Source of the DNA: JBBQSN01 sp963825505
Lineage (GTDB): Bacteria > Actinomycetota > Actinomycetes > Actinomycetales > CAWJMD01
Length of the DNA: 64,000 nt
Direction: 5' to 3'
Assembly: GCA_963825505.1 (NCBI GenBank)
Contig: CAWGTL010000005.1
Location: 1-64,000 of the forward strand
The notes under the pieces are model-generated. The model did not search any database, was not told where the DNA came from, and saw only the letters and a list, made by a program, of their open reading frames with translations. Numbering within the stretch: position 1 is the stretch's first letter; every line of letters begins with the position of its first letter. The position numbers and the translations under genes are program-made. This document shows, piece by piece, positions 12,083 through 20,778 of the stretch.

Positions 12083-13059
12083 CGCCCGACCTCCTCGGTC
12101 GTCGTCATGGGTTGCCGGACGGGCTCCGCGGAGCCGGGGGCGTGGCCGACGTACTCGGGGGAGACCAGCTGGAAGAACATCGACTCCAGGTCCGAGCCGA
12201 TGGCCTGCAGCTCGTGCAGCTCGATGCCGGCCGCGAAGGCGTGGTGGCCGAGCTCGGGCGCCAGCACGCCGCGCACCAGCGTCGCGCCGTCAGGGTGCAG
12301 GTCGGCGTCCCAGCCGGAGCGCTGCACCAGTGCGGCCAGCGCGGCCGGGTCGGCGGCGCGCACCAGGACGCCCGAGCGGGCCTCGGCCTCGAGCTCGGCC
12401 AGGGTCGACTGCTTGACCGCGCGGCCCTGGCTGATGATGACGACGTCGTCGACGGTCTGCTGGACCTCGGACAGCATGTGGCTCGAGACCAGGATGGTGC
12501 GGCCCTCGGCGGCCAGGGCGCGCAGGAAGCCGCGCAACCACCGGATCCCCTCGGGGTCGAGGCCGTTCGCCGGCTCGTCCAGGATCAGCACCGACGGGTC
12601 GCCGACCAGCGCACCGGCCAGGCCGAGCCGCTGCCGCATGCCCATCGAGAACCCGCCGACCCGGCGCTTGGCGGCGGCGGAGAGCCCGACCAGCTCGAGC
12701 AGCTGGTCGGCGCGGTCCGCGCCCATGCCGCAGGTCTGGCCGAGCACGCGCAGGTGGTTGCGGGCGTTGCGGCCCGGGTGGAAGCTGCTCGCCTCCAGCG
12801 CCGAGCCCACCACCCGCTGCGGCTGGGACACGTCGGCGTAGCGCTGGCCCCCGATGGTCGCGGTGCCCGACGTCGGCGTCACCAGCGACAGCAGCATGCG
12901 CAGCGTCGTGGTCTTGCCGGCGCCGTTCGGTCCGAGGAACCCCGTGATCCGGCCGGGCTCGACGGTGAAGGTCAGGTCCTGCACCGCGACGACCTTGCCG
13001 AAGTGCTTGGTGAGACCCCTCACCTCGATCTGGCTTCCCTCGTGCGTCTGAGTGCTCAT
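12079..13059 (-). CDS. ABC transporter ATP-binding protein (export type)
   Basis: 326 residues. Walker A GPNGAGKTT (about 42-50), signature FSMGMRQRLGLA (about 139-150) and Walker B VLILDEPANGLDPEG (about 158-172), then the H-loop VSSHML. The extra 100 residues after the nucleotide-binding domain are usual in the DrrA/NatA exporter group. The start is ATG 13059 rather than the upstream GTG 13098, because GGATGG precedes it and the family begins close to the first strand (IEVRGLTKHFG). It is the first gene of a two-gene operon with the permease. The histidine kinase stop lies only 22 bp upstream, so it may be read through from the two-component system. Confidence 0.9.
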   Translation of the reverse strand: MSTQTHEGSQIEVRGLTKHFGKVVAVQDLTFTVEPGRITGFLGPNGAGKTTTLRMLLSLVTPTSGTATIGGQRYADVSQPQRVVGSALEASSFHPGRNARNHLRVLGQTCGMGADRADQLLELVGLSAAAKRRVGGFSMGMRQRLGLAGALVGDPSVLILDEPANGLDPEGIRWLRGFLRALAAEGRTILVSSHMLSEVQQTVDDVVIISQGRAVKQSTLAELEAEARSGVLVRAADPAALAALVQRSGWDADLHPDGATLVRGVLAPELGHHAFAAGIELHELQAIGSDLESMFFQLVSPEYVGHAPGSAEPVRQPMTTTEEVGR

Positions 13060-13081
13060 GCACCCATCCAAGCGGAGCGGG

Positions 13082-14179
13082 TCAGGTGCCGTCGTCACCC
13101 CCCGGTCGGGGCCGGCGGATCAACCGGGCGGTGGACGAGGTGCGGGCGGGCAGCACCACCCGCATCGTGCAGCCGGCCGCGGAGTCGGCCACCGCGATGC
13201 TGCCGCCGTGCAGCTCCACCGCCCAGCGCGCGATCGCCAGGCCGAGCCCCGTGCCGCCCGTCACCGACTGCGCCGCCCCTGCGCGGTGGAAGCGCTCGAA
13301 CACGCGCTCGCGGTCGGCCGGGGCGATGCCAGGCCCCTCGTCGCTCACCTCGAGGGCGACCGCACCCGGTCTGGACGCGACGTGGGCGGCGGTGACCCGC
13401 ACCCGACCGCCCGGCGGGCTGTGGCGGGCGGCGTTGTCGAGCAGGTTGGCCACCACCTGGTGCAGCCGCGCGGGGTCGGCGCGGACCGTCAGGTCGTCGG
13501 GCTCGACGTCGACCTCCCAGACCACCGTGCGGTCGACCGCCACGTCGACCAGCCGGGCCGCGGCCACCGCCTCGTCGAGGAACGTCGCCACGGGCAGGTC
13601 GGTGACGTCGAGCGGGACCACGCCGGCCTCGAGCCGCGACAGGTCCAGGAGCTGTGCCACCAGCGTGCCGAGCCGCTCGGTCTGCGCGAGCGCGGTGGTG
13701 AGCGTGGCGGGGTCCGGGTCGGCGACCCCGTCGACGAGGTTCTCCAGGGTGGCCCGCAGCGCGGTGACGGGCGTGCGCAGCTCGTGGCTGACGTTGGCCA
13801 CGAGCTCGCGGCGCTGCCGGTCGACCGAGCCGAGGTCCTCGGCCATCCGGTTGAAGGCCACGGCCAGCTCGCCGACCTCGTCGTGGCTGGTCGCCTGCAC
13901 GCGACGGCTGTAGTCGCCGGTGGCCATCGAGCGCGCGGCCGCCGTCATCTCCCGCAGGGGAGAGGTCATCCCGCGTGCGAGCAGCTGGGTCACCACGAGC
14001 GACAGCGCGATCGCGGCCGGCAGCGTGTAGAGCGTCCGGACCCCGTTGTTGAGGCCGAACCACACCAGCAGCGCCGCCACGGTCACCGTGGCCGTGACCA
14101 GCACCCCGAGCTTGATCTTGATCGAGCGCACCCGGTCGAGCGGGCGCACGTCGGGCCAGGACCGCTCGGTGGACCTCAC
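13082..14179 (-). CDS. Sensor histidine kinase (HAMP-HisKA-HATPase)
   Basis: 365 residues from GTG 14179, overlapping the regulator's TGA by 4 bp. Two membrane helices (about 22-42 and 50-68) with almost no extracellular loop between them suggest that it senses the membrane itself. A HAMP linker (68-120) follows, then HisKA with NVSHELRTPV (His132), the N-box VVANLLDNAARHSPP, SDEGPGI (G1) and GTGLGLAI (G2). It phosphorylates the response regulator encoded immediately upstream. The ABC exporter next downstream on the same strand is a plausible target, as in many exporter-linked two-component systems. The 1,478-residue ORF spanning this gene and three others is an artefact of the high GC. Confidence 0.9.
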   Translation of the reverse strand: MRSTERSWPDVRPLDRVRSIKIKLGVLVTATVTVAALLVWFGLNNGVRTLYTLPAAIALSLVVTQLLARGMTSPLREMTAAARSMATGDYSRRVQATSHDEVGELAVAFNRMAEDLGSVDRQRRELVANVSHELRTPVTALRATLENLVDGVADPDPATLTTALAQTERLGTLVAQLLDLSRLEAGVVPLDVTDLPVATFLDEAVAAARLVDVAVDRTVVWEVDVEPDDLTVRADPARLHQVVANLLDNAARHSPPGGRVRVTAAHVASRPGAVALEVSDEGPGIAPADRERVFERFHRAGAAQSVTGGTGLGLAIARWAVELHGGSIAVADSAAGCTMRVVLPARTSSTARLIRRPRPGGDDGT

Positions 14180-14892
14180 GGTTCCACCGGCTCCAGCGCG
14201 TAGCCCACGCCGTGCACGGTGCGGATGAGGTCGGCGCCGAGCTTGCGCCGCAGCGCCTTGACGTGCGAGTCGACGGTGCGGGTGCCCGAGGCGTCGACCC
14301 AGTCCCACACCTCCGCGAGCAGGCGCTCGCGGGTGAGCACCACCTTCGGCTCGGCGGCCAGGCACAGCAGCAGGTCGAACTCGGTGGGGGTGAGGTGCAC
14401 CAGCTCGCTCTTGCGGCGCACCCGACGCTCGGCGCGATCGACCTCGAGGTCGCCGAGGCGCAGCACGGCGTCGGCGCCGGCTGCGGGCGCGTCGGTCATC
14501 GCGGCGGCGCGCTCCACCCGGCGCAGCAGGGCCTTGACCCGCGCCACCAGCTCGCGCATGGAGAACGGCTTGGTCATGTAGTCGTCGGCGCCCACGCCGA
14601 GCCCGACCAGCATGTCGGTCTCGTCGTCGCGCGCGGTGAGCATGAGCACCGGGACGGGACGCCGGGCCTGGATCCGGCGACAGACCTCGTGGCCGTCGAG
14701 CCCGGGGAGCATGACGTCGAGGACCACGACGTCGGGGCGCAGCTCCTCGGCGGCACCCACCGCGGCCACGCCGTCGTGCACCACGACGGTCTCCCAGCCC
14801 TCGCTGCGCAGCCGCGTGACGACCGCCTGCGCGATCGCGGGCTCGTCCTCGACGACGAGGACCTTTACCGGGGGCGCACCGTTGGTCGGCAT
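14176..14892 (-). CDS. OmpR/PhoB-family response regulator
   Basis: 238 residues. Receiver domain: acidic pocket VVEDEP (13-18), phospho-acceptor Asp59 in VVLDVMLPG, and switch Lys in MTKPFSM (about 108). The C-terminal winged helix begins with RLGDLEVDRAERRV and ends with RTVHGVGYAL. The start is ATG 14892: TACGCT lies 6 nt upstream with no Shine-Dalgarno, so the mRNA is probably leaderless, back to back with the leaderless guaB1 promoter. It is translationally coupled to the histidine kinase. Confidence 0.92.
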   Translation of the reverse strand: MPTNGAPPVKVLVVEDEPAIAQAVVTRLRSEGWETVVVHDGVAAVGAAEELRPDVVVLDVMLPGLDGHEVCRRIQARRPVPVLMLTARDDETDMLVGLGVGADDYMTKPFSMRELVARVKALLRRVERAAAMTDAPAAGADAVLRLGDLEVDRAERRVRRKSELVHLTPTEFDLLLCLAAEPKVVLTRERLLAEVWDWVDASGTRTVDSHVKALRRKLGADLIRTVHGVGYALEPVEP

Positions 14893-14929
14893 GCGGACAG
14901 CGTAGGCGGCGGCCGTATCGTGGTCCGAC

Positions 14930-16381
14930 GTGCGATTCCTCGACGGCCAGCGTCCCGCGTACGACCTCACCTACTCCGACGTCTTCCTGACGCCCTCGCG
15001 CTCGGACGTGCCCTCCCGGCTCGACGTCGACCTCGCCAGCACCGACGGCACCGGCACCACGGTCCCGGTCGTCGTGGCGAACATGACCGCCGTCAGCGGG
15101 CGCCGGATGGCCGAGACCGTCGCGCGGCGCGGCGCGATGGCCGTCCTGCCGCAGGACCTGCCGCGCGACGTCGTCCGCGACGTGGTGGCGTGGGTCAAGG
15201 GCCGCCACCCCGTCCTCGACACCGCTCTGACGCTGCGCCCGTCGGACACCGTCACCGACGCGCTGCACCTGGTGCCCAAGCGCTCGCACGGCGGCGTCGT
15301 GGTGGTCGACGAGCGGGGCGCACCCGTCGGCGTCGTCACGGCCTCGGACTGCCAGGGCGTGGACCGCTTCACCCAGGTGCACGAGGTGATGTCGGCCGGC
15401 CCGCTGACGCTCGACGCCGACGACGTCTCCGCCGACGGCGGGCTGCACCGTGCCTTCGACGCCCTGCACGTGGCCCGTCGCCCGATGGCACCGGTGGTGC
15501 GCGACGGCGTCCTCGTGGGCGTGCTGACCCGCACCGGTGCGCTGCGCTCCACCCTCTACGCCCCGGCGCTCGACGCCGACGGCCGGCTGCGCATCGCGGT
15601 CGCGGTGGGCATCAACGGCGACGTCGCGTCCAACGCGGCCGCCGCGCTCGAGGCGGGCGCCGACACCCTCGTCGTCGACACCGCGCACGGGCACCAGGAG
15701 AAGATGCTCGCTGCGCTGCGCGCCGTGCGCGCTCTCGACCCGCAGGTGCCGGTCGTCGCCGGGAACGTCGTGACCCCGGAGGGCGTGCGCGACCTGGTCG
15801 AGGCCGGCGCGGACGTCGTCAAGGTCGGCGTCGGGCCCGGCGCGATGTGCACCACCCGGATGATGACCTCGGTCGGGCGTCCGCAGTTCTCCGCGGTGCT
15901 CGAGTGCGCCTCGGCGGCAACGGATCTGGGCAAGCACGTCTGGGCCGACGGGGGAGTGCGGTACCCCCGCGACGTGGCCCTCGCTCTCGCCGCCGGGGCA
16001 AGCCAGGTGATGGTCGGCTCGTGGTTCGCCGGCACCCACGAGAGCCCTGGCGACCTGATGACCGACGAGCGGGGGCGGCTGTACAAGGAGAGCTTCGGCA
16101 TGGCCTCGGCGCGGGCCGTCGCCGCCCGCACCAGCCGCGACGACGCCTTCGAGCGGGCCCGCAAGGGACTGTTCGAGGAGGGCATCTCCTCGTCCCGGAT
16201 GCTGCTCGACCCCGCCCGTCCCGGCGTCGAGGACCTGTTGGACCACATCACCTCCGGCGTGCGCAGCGCCTGCAGCTACGCAGGGGCGCGCAACCTGGCC
16301 GAGCTGCACGAGCGGGCCGTGGTCGGCGTCCAGAGCGCCGCGGGGTACGAGGAGGGCCGTCCGCTCCCTGCCGGGTGGTGA
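14930..16381 (+). CDS. guaB1: GuaB1-type IMP dehydrogenase-related protein (GMP reductase)
   Basis: 483 residues. TIM-barrel halves surround a pair of CBS domains at about 95-210. The loop cysteine is Cys307 in GPGAMCTTRMMTS, and VGSWFAGTHESPG is the phosphate-binding region. This is the actinobacterial GuaB1 subfamily, whose mycobacterial member acts as a GMP reductase (NADPH-dependent GMP to IMP) regulated through its CBS domains. It therefore feeds guanine nucleotides back to IMP rather than making XMP. GTG 14930 follows TATCGT at 8 nt, a leaderless start. It is divergent from the two-component system and is followed by two CNNM-type genes. Confidence 0.9.
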   Translation: MRFLDGQRPAYDLTYSDVFLTPSRSDVPSRLDVDLASTDGTGTTVPVVVANMTAVSGRRMAETVARRGAMAVLPQDLPRDVVRDVVAWVKGRHPVLDTALTLRPSDTVTDALHLVPKRSHGGVVVVDERGAPVGVVTASDCQGVDRFTQVHEVMSAGPLTLDADDVSADGGLHRAFDALHVARRPMAPVVRDGVLVGVLTRTGALRSTLYAPALDADGRLRIAVAVGINGDVASNAAAALEAGADTLVVDTAHGHQEKMLAALRAVRALDPQVPVVAGNVVTPEGVRDLVEAGADVVKVGVGPGAMCTTRMMTSVGRPQFSAVLECASAATDLGKHVWADGGVRYPRDVALALAAGASQVMVGSWFAGTHESPGDLMTDERGRLYKESFGMASARAVAARTSRDDAFERARKGLFEEGISSSRMLLDPARPGVEDLLDHITSGVRSACSYAGARNLAELHERAVVGVQSAAGYEEGRPLPAGW

Positions 16382-16483
16382 GTACGATCGGCGCACGATG
16401 AACGACCCCGCGAGTACCAGCCCGCCGCCGGACCCCGAACCGCAACGAACGTGGCACCGCCCGTCCCCGGGGAGGGATGAGCG

Positions 16484-17794
16484 GTGCTGACCGAGTGGTT
16501 GCTGCTCGCGCTGGGCGGCCTGCTGACCCTGGGCACCGGCGTGTTCGTCGCGGCCGAGTTCTCCCTCATCACCCTCGACCGGCCCGACGTCGAGCGCGAG
16601 GCCGCCTCCGGCAGCCGCTCCGCGGGCTCGGTGCTCAAGGGCCTGCGCACGCTGTCGACCCAGCTGTCCGGGGCGCAGGTGGGCATCACCCTCACCACCC
16701 TGCTCGTCGGGTACCTGGTCGAACCGTCGCTGTCCCGGCTGCTGGAGGGGCCGCTCACCGGCGTCGGGATCCCCGAGGGGGCGGTCGAGCCGGTGTCCAT
16801 CGGCCTCGGCATGTTCATCGCCACCATCGTCTCGATGCTGCTGGGCGAGCTGGTGCCCAAGAACCTCGCGATCTCGGTCCCGATGGCCACGGCCCGCTGG
16901 TCGGTGCCGCTGCAGCGCGGCTTCACCTGGGCGATGACGCCGCTGATCGTGGTGCTCAACGGCAGCGCCAACAAGATCCTGCGCAGCGCCGGCATCGAGC
17001 CGCGCGAGGAGCTCACCAGCGGCCGCTCGAACACCGAGCTGGCGTTCCTCGTCAAGCGGTCGGCCGAGGCCGGGACGCTGGACGAGGGCACCGCCACCCT
17101 GCTCACCCGCTCGCTGGGCTTCTCCCAGCACACCGCCGCCGACGTGATGACCGACCGGCTGCGGATGCGCTGCCTGCGGTCGGAGGAGACCGCGCAGGAC
17201 GTGATCGAGGCCGCGCGCGCCACCGGCTTCTCGCGGTTCCCGGTCACCGACGGCTCGCCCGACGACGTCGTCGGCGTCGTGCACGTCAAGAAGGCCGTGG
17301 CCGTGCCCCGCGAGCGCCGCTCCGAGGTGCCGGTGGGTGCGCTGATGAGCGAGGTGGTGCACGTCCCCGAGACCGTGCGGCTCGACCCGCTGCTGGTCGA
17401 CCTGCGCAGCCAGGGCATGCAGATGGCCGTCGTCACCGACGAGTACGGAGGCACCGCCGGCGTGGTCACGCTCGAGGACGTCGTCGAGGAGCTGGTGGGC
17501 GAGGTCGCCGACGAGCACGACCGCGACCGTCCGCGGGTGCTGCCGCAGCGTGACGGCTCCTACCTGGTGCCCGGCCAGATGCGGCCTGACCAGGTGCGCG
17601 ACCTGCTCGACCTGCAGGTGCCCGACGACATGGCCTACGAGACCCTCGCCGGCTTCGTCATCTCCCGGCTCGGGCGCCTCGCGCGCACCGGTGACGAGGT
17701 CGTCGTCGACGACGGCGTGCTGCGGGTGGAGCGGATGGCCGGGCGCCGGGTGGAGCGGCTGCGCTACCTGCCGGTCGCGGAGGCGGGCTCATGA
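16484..17794 (+). CDS. CNNM/CorC (HlyC/CorC)-family membrane protein 1
   Basis: 436 residues. DUF21/CNNM membrane domain with four hydrophobic segments (about 3-25, 62-85, 105-125, 140-160), a CBS pair (about 205-330) and a complete C-terminal CorC_HlyC domain (about 345-430). The family is linked to Mg2+/Co2+ transport or efflux. GTG 16484 is preceded by GGGGAGGG. The TGA overlaps the next gene's ATG by 4 bp, so the two CNNM proteins are made together and may pair. The long antisense ORF is a shadow. Confidence 0.9.
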   Translation: MLTEWLLLALGGLLTLGTGVFVAAEFSLITLDRPDVEREAASGSRSAGSVLKGLRTLSTQLSGAQVGITLTTLLVGYLVEPSLSRLLEGPLTGVGIPEGAVEPVSIGLGMFIATIVSMLLGELVPKNLAISVPMATARWSVPLQRGFTWAMTPLIVVLNGSANKILRSAGIEPREELTSGRSNTELAFLVKRSAEAGTLDEGTATLLTRSLGFSQHTAADVMTDRLRMRCLRSEETAQDVIEAARATGFSRFPVTDGSPDDVVGVVHVKKAVAVPRERRSEVPVGALMSEVVHVPETVRLDPLLVDLRSQGMQMAVVTDEYGGTAGVVTLEDVVEELVGEVADEHDRDRPRVLPQRDGSYLVPGQMRPDQVRDLLDLQVPDDMAYETLAGFVISRLGRLARTGDEVVVDDGVLRVERMAGRRVERLRYLPVAEAGS

Positions 17795-18837
17795 GCACCG
17801 GCGCGGCGCTGGGCCTCGGCGTCTTCCTGCTGCTGCTCAACGCCTTCTTCGTCGGCGCGGAGTTCGCCGTCATGTCCGCGCGGCGCTCCCAGATCGAGCC
17901 CCGGGCCGCCGAGGGCAGCCGCGCCGCGCGCACCGCGCTCGGCGCGATGGAGAACGTCTCGCTGATGCTGGCCTGCTGCCAGCTCGGCATCACCGTCTCC
18001 TCGCTCGGCCTCGGCGCCGTCGCCGAGCCGGCGCTCGCCCACCTGCTGGAGGTGCCGTTCGAGGCGCTCGGCCTCCCCGAGGGGCTCGTGCACCCCATCG
18101 CCTTCACCCTCGCGCTCGCTGTCGTGGTGTACCTGCACGTCGTGGTCGGCGAGATGGTGCCGAAGAACATCGCCATCGCCGCACCGGAGCGCTCGGCACT
18201 GCTGCTGGCCACCCCGCTGGTGTGGGTGGCCCGCGCGCTGCGCCCGGTGATCGTGGCGCTCAACGCCGTGGCCAACGGGGTGCTGCGCCTCGCGCGGGTC
18301 GAGCCCAAGGACGAGGTCAGCTCGACCTACACGGTCGAGCAGGTGCAGTCCATCGTCGACGAGTCGCGCCGCGAGGGGCTGCTGCAGGACGGCGGGCTGC
18401 TCGCCGGAGCGCTGGAGTTCAGCGACCTCACCGCGCGTGACGTCATGGTCCCGCTGGCCGAGCTCATCACCGTGCCCGGCACCGGCACCGCCGACGACGT
18501 GGAGCGGCTGGTGAGCCAGACCGGCTTCAGCCGCTACCCGGTGACGGCCGAGGACGGCTCCCTGCTGGGCTACCTGCACCTCAAGGACGTGCTGGTCGGG
18601 TCGGACGGCACCGACGGGACGGCGCTGTCCACGGTGGCCCGGGGTCTGGAGGAGGTCACCGGCGACGCCGAGGTCGAGGACGTGCTGGCGGCGATGCAGC
18701 GCAGCGGTCTGCACGTGGGCCGCGTGGTCGATGGCGACGGCACCCTCGGCGCGGTGTTCCTCGAGGACATCATCGAGGAGCTGGTGGGGGAGATCCGCGA
18801 CGGCACCAGCCGGTTGCGGGCGGCGCGGCGCGACTAG
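17791..18837 (+). CDS. CNNM/CorC-family membrane protein 2 (lacks CorC_HlyC domain)
   Basis: 348 residues, paralogous to the preceding gene: CNNM membrane domain (about 1-190, with VVGEMVPKNIAIA in the conserved spot) and a CBS pair (about 200-330). It stops soon after LEDIIEELVGEIRDGT and so lacks the C-terminal CorC_HlyC domain of its partner. Tandem long-short pairs of this kind are common in actinobacteria and may form heteromers. Start ATG 17791 (ATGA overlap). The role in divalent cation handling is inferred from family. Confidence 0.9.
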   Translation: MSTGAALGLGVFLLLLNAFFVGAEFAVMSARRSQIEPRAAEGSRAARTALGAMENVSLMLACCQLGITVSSLGLGAVAEPALAHLLEVPFEALGLPEGLVHPIAFTLALAVVVYLHVVVGEMVPKNIAIAAPERSALLLATPLVWVARALRPVIVALNAVANGVLRLARVEPKDEVSSTYTVEQVQSIVDESRREGLLQDGGLLAGALEFSDLTARDVMVPLAELITVPGTGTADDVERLVSQTGFSRYPVTAEDGSLLGYLHLKDVLVGSDGTDGTALSTVARGLEEVTGDAEVEDVLAAMQRSGLHVGRVVDGDGTLGAVFLEDIIEELVGEIRDGTSRLRAARRD

Positions 18838-18866
18838 CACCTCCCGGCCCGTCCGGCGAGTCGGAT

Positions 18867-19073
18867 TTGCCATCGCCCCCCGATCTGCCGTTACTATCTC
18901 GTGACCTCGCCCGCACCCGCGGGCGCTCCACCGACGTCACTCCCTCCGCGTGGGCCCCCTCCCCGCATCCCGGAGCCGGCTGCGGACGGTGCGACGAGGT
19001 CTTGGTGTCCTGAGCAGTGACGACGTCCTGGCGCGCGCGAGCGCGCCCCGAAGCCGTGCCGGAGGTTCGATCC
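18867..19073 (+). promoter_or_regulatory. Promoter and about 170-nt leader of the M15 peptidase gene
   Basis: TACTAT (18892-18897) is a good -10, with TTGCCA (18867-18872) at a rather long 19-bp spacing as possible -35. A start near 18904 would give an untranslated leader of about 170 nt ending in GGAGG (19061-19065), 8 nt before GTG 19074. Actinobacterial cell-wall hydrolase genes often have c-di-AMP (ydaO-type) riboswitches in such leaders. I looked for that motif's conserved GTCAGCTAACC-like and GGGGTGAA-like blocks and did not find them, so the leader is left unassigned. Confidence 0.4.
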
Positions 19074-20177
19074 GTGGGTTCTCACCGCGCGCAGGGTCCC
19101 GCCCTGCGTCGTTCTCGTGACGTCCCCACCCCTGCCGCCGGTCAGCGCAGCCACCGCGCCCCCACCGGTCGGGCCGCCCGCCGCGCCGCCGTCGAGGACG
19201 CCCCCACGGGCTACCTCGCCGTCGTCCTCGCCCAGCCGGTCGACCTCGCCGCCCCGATCGAGCCCGTCGTCGCCATCGGTGAGCGCCGCGCCCGCCGCGA
19301 GGCCGAGCGCCTCGCCGCGAGCCACCGCGCCGTCTCCCCCCGCCGGGCCGCCCAGCGCGAGCGCGCCGCCGCCGCGCCGGCCCGGGGCTCCTCGTTCGTC
19401 AAGGTCGGCGGCAACCTCCCGCGCGTCGGCATCGCCGCCGCCCTGGGGCTCGCCACGATCGTGACGCCCGTCGTCGGCAGCATGGGCTCCACCGCCGACG
19501 CCTCCTCGAGCAGCACCACGGTCGCCGCGCCGCGCACGGTGAGCCGGGCGGCCACCACGATCGCGCTCGCCCCGGCGATGGCCGAGAGCTTCCGCGTGGT
19601 GCCGCAGTCCTCGTCCGAGGCGGCCGTGGCCCCGGCCGCTCTGGCCGCCGCCGCCGAGGCGCTCAGCCCCGAGCAGCTCGCCGCGATGCGCGACCAGGCC
19701 GCCCAGGCCAGCCGCAACCAGGAGCGCGCCGCGCTGCCCGGGTGCGACGGCAAGCCGGTCGACATCGCCGCCGGCAACGGGCGGATCGACCGTGACGACC
19801 TGTGCGAGCTGTGGTCGGGGGAGTACCTGCGGTCCGACGCCGCGGTCGCCCTCGCGCGGCTCAACGCCGACTTCGTCACGACGTTCGGACGCGACCTGTG
19901 CATCACCGACGGCTACCGCTCCTACAGCGAGCAGGTCAGCGTCCGCTGGCGCAAGCCCGGCCTCGCCGCCCGTCCCGGCACCAGCCAGCACGGCTGGGGG
20001 CTCGCGGTCGACCTGTGCAAGGGCGAGGCCAGCGCGCGCGCCAAGGAGCACACCTGGCTCAAGGAGAACGCCCCGGACTTCGGCTGGGACAACCCGGACT
20101 GGGCCCGCAGCGGCGGCTCCGGGCCGTACGAGCCGTGGCACTGGGAGTACGTCGCGGGCCAGGACGACCGGTCCTGA
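19074..20177 (+). CDS. Membrane-anchored M15-type D-Ala-D-Ala carboxypeptidase (VanY-like)
   Basis: 367 residues. An unusual Arg/Ala-rich cytoplasmic stretch (1-110) leads to one membrane segment (about 116-135, GIAAALGLATIVTPVVG), a Ser/Thr/Ala linker and a C-terminal peptidase M15 domain (about 245-365). Zinc-site motifs are visible: RPGTSQHGWGLAVDL (S-x-H-x6-D) and the terminal WHWEY with the third ligand His. The family trims stem peptides of peptidoglycan outside the membrane. The start is GTG 19074 because GGAGG sits 8 nt upstream; GTG 19017 lacks a site. The long basic tail is unusual and might bind a cytoplasmic partner. Confidence 0.85.
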   Translation: MGSHRAQGPALRRSRDVPTPAAGQRSHRAPTGRAARRAAVEDAPTGYLAVVLAQPVDLAAPIEPVVAIGERRARREAERLAASHRAVSPRRAAQRERAAAAPARGSSFVKVGGNLPRVGIAAALGLATIVTPVVGSMGSTADASSSSTTVAAPRTVSRAATTIALAPAMAESFRVVPQSSSEAAVAPAALAAAAEALSPEQLAAMRDQAAQASRNQERAALPGCDGKPVDIAAGNGRIDRDDLCELWSGEYLRSDAAVALARLNADFVTTFGRDLCITDGYRSYSEQVSVRWRKPGLAARPGTSQHGWGLAVDLCKGEASARAKEHTWLKENAPDFGWDNPDWARSGGSGPYEPWHWEYVAGQDDRS

Positions 20178-20237
20178 CGGTCGCTGGAACCCGGTCGGGG
20201 AGCGCGCTTTCCGGCTGGTAGCCTGGTCGACTGCTGA

Positions 20238-20309
20238 GCCCCCGTAGCTCAGGGGATAGAGCACCGCCCTCCGGAGGCGGGGGCGCAGGTTCGAATCCTG
20301 CCGGGGGCA
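20238..20309 (+). tRNA. tRNA-Arg (anticodon CCG)
   Basis: A 72-nt cloverleaf: acceptor GCCCCCG pairs with CGGGGGC, discriminator A; D-arm GCTC/GAGC; anticodon stem CCGCC/GGCGG with loop CTCCGGA giving CCG (reads CGG); T-loop GGTTCGAATCC. CCA is not encoded. TAGCCT at 20219-20224 is a fitting -10. The gene sits 460 bp upstream of argS. Confidence 0.96.
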
Positions 20310-20310
20310 C

Positions 20311-20754
20311 GTGATCGACGAGGGGTCCGCGCGAGAGCGTGGACCCTCTGTCGTCCCCCCGCTCGCACCTCGCGTCCTGGTGGTCGACGACACCCCCCAG
20401 ATCCGGATGCTGATCCGGCTCAACCTGGAGCTGGAGGGGTTCGACGTCGACGAGGCGGCCGACGGCGCCGCGGCTCTGGCCCGGCTGCGGGCCGACGCGG
20501 AGGCCGGAGACCCGCTCCCCGACGTCGTGACCCTCGACGCCGTGATGGAGCCGATGGACGGCTGGGCCACCGTCGCGGCGATGCGGCGCGACCCGGGGCT
20601 GGCCGCGATCAAGGTCGTGATGGTGACGGCCTCGGTGCAGGCGCACCACCGGCAACGGGCCGAGCGGGGCGGGGTCGACGCGTTCGTCACCAAGCCGTTC
20701 GAGCCGCAGGCGCTGGTCGACGTGGTGCGCGGGCTATCCGGTTCGGGTGCCTGA
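20311..20754 (+). CDS. Single-domain response regulator
   Basis: 147 residues, a lone CheY-like receiver after about 20 unstructured residues: VLVVDDTP acidic pair, phospho-Asp in TLDAVMEPMDGW, Thr in MVTASV and Lys in VTKPFEP. There is no output domain, and no kinase gene is adjacent. The only usable start is GTG 20311, two bases after the tRNA-Arg 3' end, so its message must come from the tRNA promoter transcript after 3' processing. It precedes argS by 24 bp. Confidence 0.82.
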   Translation: MIDEGSARERGPSVVPPLAPRVLVVDDTPQIRMLIRLNLELEGFDVDEAADGAAALARLRADAEAGDPLPDVVTLDAVMEPMDGWATVAAMRRDPGLAAIKVVMVTASVQAHHRQRAERGGVDAFVTKPFEPQALVDVVRGLSGSGA

Positions 20755-20778
20755 GAGCACGCCACTACCCTTGTGCGG

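Noticed and set aside
13082..17518. 1,478-residue minus-strand ORF
   Set aside because: Only the histidine kinase part is real; the rest lies antisense to guaB1 and CNNM 1 or out of frame with the response regulator.
18892..19073. c-di-AMP (ydaO) riboswitch before the M15 peptidase
   Set aside because: Context fits but the conserved sequence blocks are not visible.
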